The translations under genes and the position numbers were made by a program. The notes below the pieces were generated by a model, which was not told where the DNA came from, did no database searches, and saw only the letters and a program-made list of their open reading frames with translations. Shown in pieces: positions 1 to 4,829 of a stretch of 5,077 bases of DNA (the first letter of the stretch is position 1; each line of letters opens with the position of its first letter). The DNA is from Chloroflexota bacterium. Its GTDB lineage: Bacteria; Chloroflexota; UBA6077. Where the stretch lies: NCBI GenBank assembly GCA_023380955.1, contig JAMCTB010000126.1, forward strand, positions 1 through 5,077, given 5' to 3'.

Positions 1-1
1 G

Positions 2-883
2 GAAGAGTTCCTGGTCGCCTCTACCGGCGTCATCGGCGTTCCGCTGCCCATCGAGAGGGTGGATGCCGGCATCCAGCAGCTGAAGCTGCGGCCCGACGGC
101 GGCCACGACGCCGCCCAGTGCATCATCACCACCGACACCAGGCGGAAGGAGTCGGCCGTCGAGGTCTCGGGTCAGGGCTTCAGCTTCCGGATGGGCGCCA
201 TAGCCAAGGGCGCCGGGATGATCCACCCGAACATGGCCACCATGTTCTGCTTCGTGACTACCGACGCCGCGGTGGAGCCGGCCTTCTTGGACCAGGCCCT
301 CCGGCGGGCGGTCGACGTCTCCTTCAACATGATCTCCGTCGACGGCGATATGAGCACCAACGACACCACCCTGGTGCTGGCCAACGGGTTGGCCGGAACG
401 CCGACCCTGGCGGCCGGCACCCCCGGCGGCGAGGCTTTCGAGAAGGCCTTGACGGAGGTCTGCATCCGGATGGCGAAGGCCATCGCAGCCGACGGCGAGG
501 GGGCCACGCGGCTGATCGAGGCAACGGTGGAGGGTGCGGAGAGCGAGCGAGACGCGCGCGTGGCGGCCCGGGCCATCGTCTCCTCGAACCTGCTCAAGTC
601 GGCGGTGTACGGCGGCGACCCCAACTGGGGCCGCGTTGCCTGCGCGGCCGGCTACTCCGGTGCGAAGCTCGACGAGTCGAAGCTCGACGTAACCATCGCC
701 GGCTTTCCTACCCTACGGCAGGGACGCGTCCTGGACTTCGACGCCAAGGCGGCCAGCAATGCCCTGCGCCGGCCCGAGGTGCGCATCGTCGTGAATCTCA
801 ATCTTGGGAGCTACAGGGCCACCGCCTGGGGCTGCGACCTTACCGAAGAGTACGTGGTCATCAACAGCAAGTACACCACCTGA
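2..883 (+). CDS. argJ: ArgJ, bifunctional glutamate N-acetyltransferase / ornithine acetyltransferase, 5'-truncated by window edge
   Basis: Cytoplasmic arginine-pathway enzyme. It transfers the acetyl group from N-acetylornithine to glutamate, and in bifunctional forms also makes N-acetylglutamate from acetyl-CoA. The frame is open from base 2, reading EEFLVASTGVIGVPLPIERV, a typical internal ArgJ segment; the GTG at 59 is therefore not the start and roughly the first 110 residues lie upstream. KGAGMIHPNMATMF (about 206-247) is the autoproteolysis site: cleavage falls between Ala and Thr, and Thr (codon 239-241) becomes the N-terminal nucleophile of the beta chain. GDMSTND (344-364), DPNWGR (617-634), the AWGCDLT segment and the C-terminus EYVVINSKYTT are all family-typical and the stop is normal, so the visible part appears intact. 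It is followed by repeats rather than directly by argB. Whether it is bifunctional or monofunctional cannot be told from this fragment. Confidence 0.96.
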   Translation, partial: EEFLVASTGVIGVPLPIERVDAGIQQLKLRPDGGHDAAQCIITTDTRRKESAVEVSGQGFSFRMGAIAKGAGMIHPNMATMFCFVTTDAAVEPAFLDQALRRAVDVSFNMISVDGDMSTNDTTLVLANGLAGTPTLAAGTPGGEAFEKALTEVCIRMAKAIAADGEGATRLIEATVEGAESERDARVAARAIVSSNLLKSAVYGGDPNWGRVACAAGYSGAKLDESKLDVTIAGFPTLRQGRVLDFDAKAASNALRRPEVRIVVNLNLGSYRATAWGCDLTEEYVVINSKYTT

Positions 884-888
884 CATCG

Positions 889-896
889 TCATCCTG
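889..896 (+). repeat. Left copy of putative target-site duplication, TCATCCTG
   Basis: This is identical to 1015-1022. It lies 5 bases past the argJ stop codon and directly abuts the left terminal inverted repeat. Identity does not extend beyond 8 bp in either direction (G888 versus C1014; G897 versus A1023). Confidence 0.7.
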
Positions 897-1014
897 GGCA
901 TGGTTCACTAGGGCGCGAGATCGGGTGACAGTTGCGGGAGGGCGAGCCTCCCGGCGAGCCGGCTCAGCAGGAGCTTCGCCCTCCCGCACTGTGACCGCGT
1001 CCGTGAACCATCCC
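897..1014. mobile_element. MITE-like 118-bp inverted-repeat element with 8-bp flanking direct repeats
   Basis: The ends are GGCATGGTTCAC (897-908) and its inverted counterpart at 1003-1014, matching at 11 of 12 positions. Immediately outside lie identical 8-bp direct repeats TCATCCTG (889-896 and 1015-1022), as expected of a target-site duplication. The interior is also largely self-complementary. GGTGACAGT (924-932) faces ACTGTGACC (988-996) with one mismatch, and 933-988 is an imperfect 56-bp palindrome centred between 960 and 961, with arms beginning TGCGGGAGGGCGA. There is no room for a transposase and no convincing ORF, so it would be non-autonomous. Several IS families make 8-bp duplications; the parent family is not recognised. 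It could alternatively be a REP/BIME-type palindromic repeat, but the exact abutment of direct repeats to the termini favours transposition. Confidence 0.72.
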
Positions 1015-1022
1015 TCATCCTG
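1015..1022 (+). repeat. Right copy of putative target-site duplication, TCATCCTG
   Basis: It abuts the right terminal inverted repeat. It is also the first 8 bases of the next repeat unit (CTGAGTGAAGCGAAGG...), suggesting the element landed inside that older repeat. Confidence 0.7.
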
Positions 1023-1076
1023 AGTGAAGCGAAGGACCAATCTGTCGTAGAGACGCGACATGTCGCGTCTCTACGA
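1015..1076. repeat. Dispersed-type repeat unit ending in a perfect 32-bp palindrome
   Basis: The unit begins with TCATCCTGAG and continues through CTGAGTGAAGCGAAGG, a motif I recall as a common intergenic repeat in Chloroflexota-like genomes (memory, not searched). It ends with a perfect palindrome at 1045-1076: the half-site TCGTAGAGACGCGACA is followed directly by its reverse complement, centred between 1060 and 1061 on ACATGT. Transcribed, this forms a very stable 5'-UTR hairpin ending 18 bases before the argB ATG. No T-run follows, so it does not look like an intrinsic terminator. Confidence 0.6.
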
Positions 1077-1094
1077 AATGGCGGGTAACAGCCG

Positions 1095-1928
1095 ATGGAG
1101 AAGCCGGACGGGATCGCCGAAATCCTGATCGAGGCCATTCCCTACATCAATCGCTTCATAGGCAAGACCATCGTCGTCAAGATGGGCGGCAGCACCATGG
1201 AGTCGGACCAGACGGTGCTGCAGGACGTGGCCTCCCTGAAGCGGCTCGGGATCAATCCGGTCCTGGTGCACGGGGGTGGGCCCGAGATCTCCGACTGGAT
1301 GCGGCGGGTGGACAAGAAGCCCCAGTTCGTCGAGGGTTTGAGGGTTACCGATCAGGAGACCCTGGACATCGCCACCATGGTCCTCCGGGGCAAGGTGAAC
1401 GCCGAGCTGGTGGGCCGCCTCAATGGGAATGGGGTGCCGGCCGTGGGGCTGTGCGGGGCGGATGCGGGCCTCTTCCAGGCCGTGCAGCGGGATAAGCGAC
1501 TCGGCTTCGTGGGGGATGTGACGCGGGTGGATCTCCGGCTTCTCTCCTCTCTGACGGCTCACGGGTACCTGCCGGTGGTGGCCCCCATCGCCCTGGGCGA
1601 GGGCGGACAGCTGCTAAACGTAAACGGCGACACCGCGGCCGGGGAGCTGTCGGCGGCGCTCTGTGCGGAGAAGCTGATCTTCTTCACCGACGTGCCCGGG
1701 ATCCAGGACAAGGAGGGGAAGCTGCTGGCCCAGGTGAAGGCCGGCCAGGCCGAGCAGTTGATCAGCTCCGGCACGGTCACGGGAGGGATGATCCCCAAGG
1801 TTCGGGCCTGCATCAAGGCCCTGACCACCACGGGGCGAGCGCACATCATCGACGGGCGAGTGCCTCACGCGCTGTTGAAGGAACTGTTTACGGACGCCGG
1901 CGTCGGCACCATGATCGTGGCTGCTTGA
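1095..1928 (+). CDS. argB: ArgB, N-acetylglutamate kinase
   Basis: A 277-residue cytoplasmic amino-acid-kinase-family enzyme that phosphorylates N-acetyl-L-glutamate with ATP, the second step of arginine synthesis. Visible motifs are KMGGSTM at 29-35 (Lys29 aligns with the phosphate-binding Lys8 of E. coli), substrate loop HGGGPEIS at 59-66, VEGLRVTD at 79-86, NVNGDTAAGELS at 175-186 (Asp179 equivalent to E. coli Asp162) and GGMIPKV at 230-236 (Lys235 equivalent to Lys217). A roughly 24-residue stretch before the first strand and the C-terminal HALLKELFTDAGVGT (258-272) match the layout of arginine-inhibited, hexameric kinases, so feedback inhibition by arginine is inferred. The start at 1095 fits the family and is the first possible one: TAA at 1086-1088 is in frame. 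It lacks a clear Shine-Dalgarno sequence, having only a weak GGCGGG at 1080-1085. Confidence 0.96.
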   Translation: MEKPDGIAEILIEAIPYINRFIGKTIVVKMGGSTMESDQTVLQDVASLKRLGINPVLVHGGGPEISDWMRRVDKKPQFVEGLRVTDQETLDIATMVLRGKVNAELVGRLNGNGVPAVGLCGADAGLFQAVQRDKRLGFVGDVTRVDLRLLSSLTAHGYLPVVAPIALGEGGQLLNVNGDTAAGELSAALCAEKLIFFTDVPGIQDKEGKLLAQVKAGQAEQLISSGTVTGGMIPKVRACIKALTTTGRAHIIDGRVPHALLKELFTDAGVGTMIVAA

Positions 1929-1942
1929 AGTAGAGTTGGGCA

Positions 1943-1948
1943 GGGAGG
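1943..1948 (+). promoter_or_regulatory. Shine-Dalgarno GGGAGG of the 45-codon ORF
   Basis: GGGAGG lies 6 bases before the GTG at 1955. It selects that start over the internal GTG 1973 and ATG 1976, and is the main evidence that the small ORF is translated. It lies 14 bases past the argB stop. Confidence 0.7.
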
Positions 1949-1954
1949 TGTGAC

Positions 1955-2092
1955 GTGGCGATTTCCCCCGTTGTGATGAATGCTCTGAAGAGGGCGGCCC
2001 TGGCCGGCTTCATCGCCGCCCTGACGGTCTTCATGGACGAGGTGAGGAAGTCCGAGGAACGGCAGCGGGAGCGGGAGCGGAAGGGCAAGTAG
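1955..2092 (+). CDS. Small uncharacterised protein (45 aa) between argB and argD
   Basis: Not recognised. It starts at GTG 1955 behind a strong GGGAGG and ends TAG 2090-2092, whose last two bases begin the argD Shine-Dalgarno AGGAGG. TAG at 1931-1933 is in frame upstream, so no longer start exists. The 45 residues have two parts. An N-terminal half (about 4-30) contains a hydrophobic run of roughly 14 residues (Ala14-Met27, AALAGFIAALTVFM) preceded by Lys-Arg. The tail (28-45) is highly charged, DEVRKSEERQRERERKGK, with arginines at 31, 36, 38, 40 and 42. The run is short for a transmembrane helix, so a membrane-associated or amphipathic helix with a charged tail is equally plausible. Its placement in the argB-argD junction with two fitted ribosome sites argues for a real cistron co-translated with argD. 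It could be a small regulatory or leader peptide, or an accessory subunit; function unknown. Confidence 0.68.
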   Translation: MAISPVVMNALKRAALAGFIAALTVFMDEVRKSEERQRERERKGK

Positions 2093-2096
2093 GAGG
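2091..2096 (+). promoter_or_regulatory. Shine-Dalgarno AGGAGG of argD
   Basis: A consensus AGGAGG 7 bases before ATG 2104. Its first two bases are also the last two of the TAG stop of the small ORF, so a ribosome ending there covers the argD start; translational coupling is likely. Confidence 0.8.
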
Positions 2097-2103
2097 TGTT
2101 GTA

Positions 2104-3276
2104 ATGGCCGACTGGCGGGAGTTGGAGAGCAAGCTGTACATGGGGGTATTCCGGCGAACGCCCCTGGTGATCGTGCGGGGCGAGGGGAGCCGGGTGTGGG
2201 ACGAAACCGGTCGGTCCTACCTGGACCTAGTGGCCGGATGGGCCGTGAACAGCCTGGGCCACTGCCACCCCATGGTGGTGGAGGCCGTGCGCAAACAGGT
2301 GGGGACCCTGATCCAGACCTCCAATCAGTACTACACCATACCCCAGCTGGAGCTGGCCCAACTGCTGGTGGACAACTCCCCCATGGATCGGGTGTTCTTC
2401 TCCAACAGTGGCGCCGAGGCCAACGAGGGGGCCGTCAAGCTGGCCAGGAAGTATGGCAAGACCAGGCTGAACGGCGCCTACGAGGTCATCACCACCCTGA
2501 AGTCCTTCCACGGCCGGACCCTGGCCATGGTGGCCGCCACCGGCAAGCCGGCCTATCAGAAGGATTTCGTTCCCCTGCCGGCCGGCTTCGTGAACGTTGC
2601 CTTCAACGACATGGACGCCGTGGTGCAGGCTACCACCGACAAGAGCTGCGCCGTCATGCTGGAGCCGATCCAGGGTGAAGGCGGCGTCAACATTCCCGAC
2701 GAGCAGTATCTGGCCGACCTTCGGGCCTGGTGCACCGAGCGGAAGCTGCTGCTGATCGTGGATGAGATCCAGACGGGTGTGGCCCGCACGGGGACCCTGT
2801 GGGGCTACCAGCAGTTCGGCATCGAGCCCGACGTGATGACGCTGGCCAAGGGGCTGGCCGGTGGAGTGGCCATCGGCGCTTTCCTGTGCAAGGAGGAGTT
2901 CTCGGTGCTGGAGCCCGGCGATCATGGCTCCACCTTTGGCGGGAACCCCCTGGCCTGCGCGGCGGGTGCGGCGGTAATGCAGTACGTCGTGGAGAACGAC
3001 CTGTCGGGCCAGGTTCAGCGGGTCGGGGCTCACCTGATGGATCGGCTGCTCAGCTTGAAGGCGAGGCATCCCGAGATCAGCGACGTGCGGGGGCGGGGAT
3101 TGCTGTCGGCCATAGAGTTCGACGAGGACAAGGCCCCTCAGCTGCTGGCCCGCTGCCTCGAGCGTGGGGTGCTGATCAACTCGGTGTCGCCGAGGATCCT
3201 GCGACTGATGCCCGCTCTCACCATCACCGAGGCCGAGATCGACGAGGCGCTGGGCATCCTGGAATCCGCTCTCTAG
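2104..3276 (+). CDS. argD: ArgD, acetylornithine aminotransferase (class III, PLP-dependent)
   Basis: A 390-residue cytoplasmic PLP enzyme converting N-acetylglutamate 5-semialdehyde plus glutamate to N-acetylornithine plus 2-oxoglutarate. Family landmarks in order are VAGWAVNSLGH (43-53), NSGAEANEGAVKLARKYGK (101-119, PLP phosphate loop), SFHGRT (134-139), LEPIQGEGGV (186-195), IVDEIQTG (218-225, Asp220 pairing with the PLP ring nitrogen), TLAKGLAGG (246-254, Lys249 as the Schiff-base lysine), HGSTFGGNPLACAAG (274-288) and DVRGRGLLSAIEF (327-339). Length is normal, and the start is fixed by a consensus Shine-Dalgarno. It is the last gene of the plus-strand arginine cluster, with its stop codon entering a strong hairpin. 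Class III relatives such as ornithine or succinylornithine aminotransferase are possible on sequence alone, but the argJ/argB context supports ArgD. Confidence 0.95.
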   Translation: MADWRELESKLYMGVFRRTPLVIVRGEGSRVWDETGRSYLDLVAGWAVNSLGHCHPMVVEAVRKQVGTLIQTSNQYYTIPQLELAQLLVDNSPMDRVFFSNSGAEANEGAVKLARKYGKTRLNGAYEVITTLKSFHGRTLAMVAATGKPAYQKDFVPLPAGFVNVAFNDMDAVVQATTDKSCAVMLEPIQGEGGVNIPDEQYLADLRAWCTERKLLLIVDEIQTGVARTGTLWGYQQFGIEPDVMTLAKGLAGGVAIGAFLCKEEFSVLEPGDHGSTFGGNPLACAAGAAVMQYVVENDLSGQVQRVGAHLMDRLLSLKARHPEISDVRGRGLLSAIEFDEDKAPQLLARCLERGVLINSVSPRILRLMPALTITEAEIDEALGILESAL

Positions 3277-3319
3277 GAGGTTGAGGGGGTGAGCCTTGGG
3301 CTCACCCCCTCAACCTCCT
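3275..3319. terminator. Perfect 21-bp stem / 3-nt loop hairpin between convergent stop codons
   Basis: The left arm 3275-3295 (AGGAGGTTGAGGGGGTGAGC plus C) is the exact reverse complement of 3299-3319, with loop TTG at 3296-3298. The left arm begins inside the argD TAG (3274-3276), and the right arm ends on the last base of the minus-strand TAA (3321-3319). Being palindromic, it folds in transcripts from either side. The downstream T content is weak: TTAACTTTG on plus and essentially none on minus. It is therefore not a textbook intrinsic terminator, though position and stability make a bidirectional terminator or 3'-end-protecting hairpin the best call. Confidence 0.72.
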
Positions 3320-3573
3320 TAACTTTGCCACTGGCTGCTGTCTTTTCCGTGGGCGCCCGAGAGGTCGTGGGTGGGAAGGAGGTTCCCAGTCGCTGCCTCT
3401 CCGCGGTGGTGCACCCTCCTCACACCGCTCCCCAGGTCGATGTACTCGGTCGTCTCGGGGATCGTCTCCCCCTCTTCGATGACGTCCACTCGGGCCAGCT
3501 GAAACTGCTCTTCCGTCAGATTGTTCTTGATCGCGTCGGGCAGAGCCGCGTACCGCAGTTCCCTGAGAGCCAC
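3319..3573 (-). CDS. Hypothetical protein, 84 aa, downstream of rpiB
   Basis: Not recognised. It reads from GTG 3573 to TAA 3321-3319. The composition is protein-like, unlike the Arg/Gly/Pro-rich shadow frames nearby: RELRYAALPDAIKNNLTEEQ at 4-23, an acidic stretch around VDVIEEGETIPETTEYIDLG (29-48), then a polar, less structured tail ending KDSSQWQS. Codons over the first 55 residues favour G/C in the third position, as in neighbouring genes. There is no signal peptide, membrane segment or cysteine/histidine metal motif. GTG 3573 is the first start after an in-frame TAG; the ribosome site is weak (a G-run about 9 bases upstream). It follows rpiB by 59 bases on the same strand, so it is probably the last gene of that operon. 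The start is less certain than the frame. Confidence 0.6.
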   Translation of the reverse strand: MALRELRYAALPDAIKNNLTEEQFQLARVDVIEEGETIPETTEYIDLGSGVRRVHHRGEAATGNLLPTHDLSGAHGKDSSQWQS

Positions 3574-3632
3574 GCTCCGCTACCCCCTTCACCCATGAAT
3601 CCCAGTGGAGGGGCGGGCGGCAATAAGTGTGC

Positions 3633-4097
3633 CTACTCGGGGGATTGGCCCCGCTCCTCGCATTCGATCTCGCCGATCTTCTGGACGCGGCGGGCATGGC
3701 GCTCTTCGCCGGTGAACTCGGCGGCTACCCAACTCTTCACGATGTCCAGGGCGGGGCCGGCCCCGACCACCCTCTGCCCCATGCAGAGCACGTTGGCGTC
3801 GTTGTGCTCCCGGCTGGCGTGGGCGCTGAAGGTATCGTGGCAGAGGGCCGCCCTGATCCCCTTCACCTTGTTGGCGGTGATGCACATGCCGATGCCGGTG
3901 CCGCAGATCAGGATCCCCCGGTCGAACTCCCCGGATGCCACGGCCTCTGCCACCGGGCGAGCGACGTCCGGGTAGTCTACGGGCCAGGTGTCGGAGCCTC
4001 CGAAATCCTGCACCTGGATAGACAGCTCCTTCAGGAGAGCCATGATCTCCTTCTTCAGGCTCAACCCGGCGTGGTCGCTTCCTATGGCAATTCTCAC
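3633..4097 (-). CDS. rpiB: RpiB, ribose-5-phosphate isomerase B
   Basis: Cytoplasmic pentose-phosphate enzyme interconverting ribose 5-phosphate and ribulose 5-phosphate (RpiB/LacA/LacB family). From GTG 4097 it is 154 residues, beginning VRIAIGSDHAG, which matches the usual family N-terminus and normal length of about 145-155. Key residues are the SDHAG phosphate-site segment (7-11), LICGTGIGMCITANKVKGIR (63-82) with Cys65 and Thr67 equivalent to E. coli Cys66 and Thr68, and SREHNDANVL (95-104) with His98 equivalent to His99. An upstream in-frame ATG at 4130 would add 11 residues (MPQDETKGDRQ) not typical of the family and is poorly spaced from its ribosome site, so I prefer 4097. It follows tsaC by 43 bases (10 from the alternative start). 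Allose-6-phosphate isomerase activity in the same family cannot be excluded, but no allose genes are present. Confidence 0.93.
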   Translation of the reverse strand: MRIAIGSDHAGLSLKKEIMALLKELSIQVQDFGGSDTWPVDYPDVARPVAEAVASGEFDRGILICGTGIGMCITANKVKGIRAALCHDTFSAHASREHNDANVLCMGQRVVGAGPALDIVKSWVAAEFTGEERHARRVQKIGEIECEERGQSPE

Positions 4098-4105
4098 CTG
4101 GCGGT

Positions 4106-4110
4106 CTCCC
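4106..4110 (-). promoter_or_regulatory. Shine-Dalgarno GGGAG deciding the rpiB start
   Basis: On the minus strand AAGGGAG is followed by 8 bases and then GTG 4097. This spacing is good, whereas the GAGGG before the alternative ATG 4130 is only 3 bases away from it. This supports the shorter RpiB. Confidence 0.55.
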
Positions 4111-4140
4111 TTCGTTTCGTCCTGAGGCATCTACCCTCGT

Positions 4141-4815
4141 CTATATCTTACCATCGACCTTCAATGGGCCGATCAGCGCTGCCAACGCCTCCACGGGCAC
4201 GGCGCCGGGCCTGCGGACGGTCGGCGGGGTGGTGGTCAGATCCACCACAGTGGAATCGCGGCCGCCCGGGCAGGGTCCGCCGTCGATGATCAGGGCGACC
4301 CGATCGCCGATTTGTCGGTCCACCTCTTCGGCGGTGATGGGGCTGGGAGCCCCGGACAGGTTGGCGCTGGTCGTGGCCAGGGGAGTACCGACCTCGGCGA
4401 TGAGGGCACGAGGGATGGGGTGATCGGGCACCCGTATCCCGACGGTGGGGATCGAGGCCAGCCCGGCCTCCAGGATCTCCTCCCTCCAGGGTACGACTAT
4501 GGTCAGTCCACCCGGCCAGAAGCGGCGAGCCAGCAGTTCCAGATCGGGACCCCGGTAGTCGGTGACTGCGGGGAGCTGCTCCGGTCCGGAGAGCAGCAGG
4601 GCGATGGCCTTGTGGCCGGGGCGCTCCTTGATGGCGTAGAGCCTCCGGACTGCCTCGGGATCCCAGCTGTAGGCGCCGATGCCGTAGACGGTGTCGGTGG
4701 GGAAGGCTACCACTTCGCCCGCTCGGATCAGCGCCGCAGCCCTGGTAATGAGTTCTCTCTGGGCGGTCTGCTCGGCGGGCCAGGGGACGACGTTGGCTCT
4801 CTGCTTGTGTGGCAC
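4141..4815 (-). CDS. L-threonylcarbamoyladenylate synthase, TsaC/YrdC type (short Sua5-family)
   Basis: Makes threonylcarbamoyl-AMP from threonine, bicarbonate and ATP, the first step of t6A37 tRNA modification, in the cytoplasm. At 224 residues it is a YrdC domain without the C-terminal Sua5 domain (full Sua5 is about 340). Motifs are PTDTVYGIGA (39-48), YAIKERPGHKA (60-70, with the Lys63/Arg65 substrate pair), RFWPGGLT (98-105), GIRVPDH (126-132), TTSANLSG (148-155) and RDSTVVDLT (186-194). The start is GTG 4815: an in-frame TAA immediately precedes it (4818-4816) and a G-run lies 5 bases upstream. It follows prmC by 14 bases. The prmC-tsaC pairing is a frequent bacterial arrangement and fits a shared role in translation. 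The gene could be labelled tsaC, ywlC or sua5; I leave the symbol open because the naming depends on lineage. Confidence 0.93.
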   Translation of the reverse strand: MPHKQRANVVPWPAEQTAQRELITRAAALIRAGEVVAFPTDTVYGIGAYSWDPEAVRRLYAIKERPGHKAIALLLSGPEQLPAVTDYRGPDLELLARRFWPGGLTIVVPWREEILEAGLASIPTVGIRVPDHPIPRALIAEVGTPLATTSANLSGAPSPITAEEVDRQIGDRVALIIDGGPCPGGRDSTVVDLTTTPPTVRRPGAVPVEALAALIGPLKVDGKI

Positions 4816-4829
4816 TTACACCCCCCGCA

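Noticed and set aside
933..988. Imperfect 56-bp palindrome considered as the argJ terminator
   Set aside because: No T-run follows, and it lies inside a larger inverted-repeat element with its own termini and direct repeats, which explains it better.
118..1023. Plus-strand 301-codon open frame overlapping argJ
   Set aside because: Its translation is rich in Arg, Gly, His and Pro, typical of an out-of-frame reading of high-GC DNA, and it runs through the repeat element. argJ is unambiguous in the other frame.
889..1076. CRISPR array or tandem repeats
   Set aside because: Repeats here are inverted, not a series of direct repeats with unique spacers; the only direct repeat is one 8-bp pair.
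2227..3069. Minus-strand 280-codon open frame opposite argD
   Set aside because: It is long only because of GC-rich coding on the other strand; the translation is His/Gly/Leu-rich with no family resemblance, while argD is clear.
3302..3697. Minus-strand 131-codon frame overlapping the 84-codon ORF and the end of rpiB
   Set aside because: Arg/Ser/Pro-rich shadow composition, and it overlaps rpiB out of frame.
3289..3975. Plus-strand 228-codon frame starting GTG 3289 with an AGGAGG 8 bases upstream
   Set aside because: The AGGAGG is part of the hairpin arm and would be buried in the stem. The frame is antisense to the 84-codon gene and rpiB, and its translation looks like a shadow.
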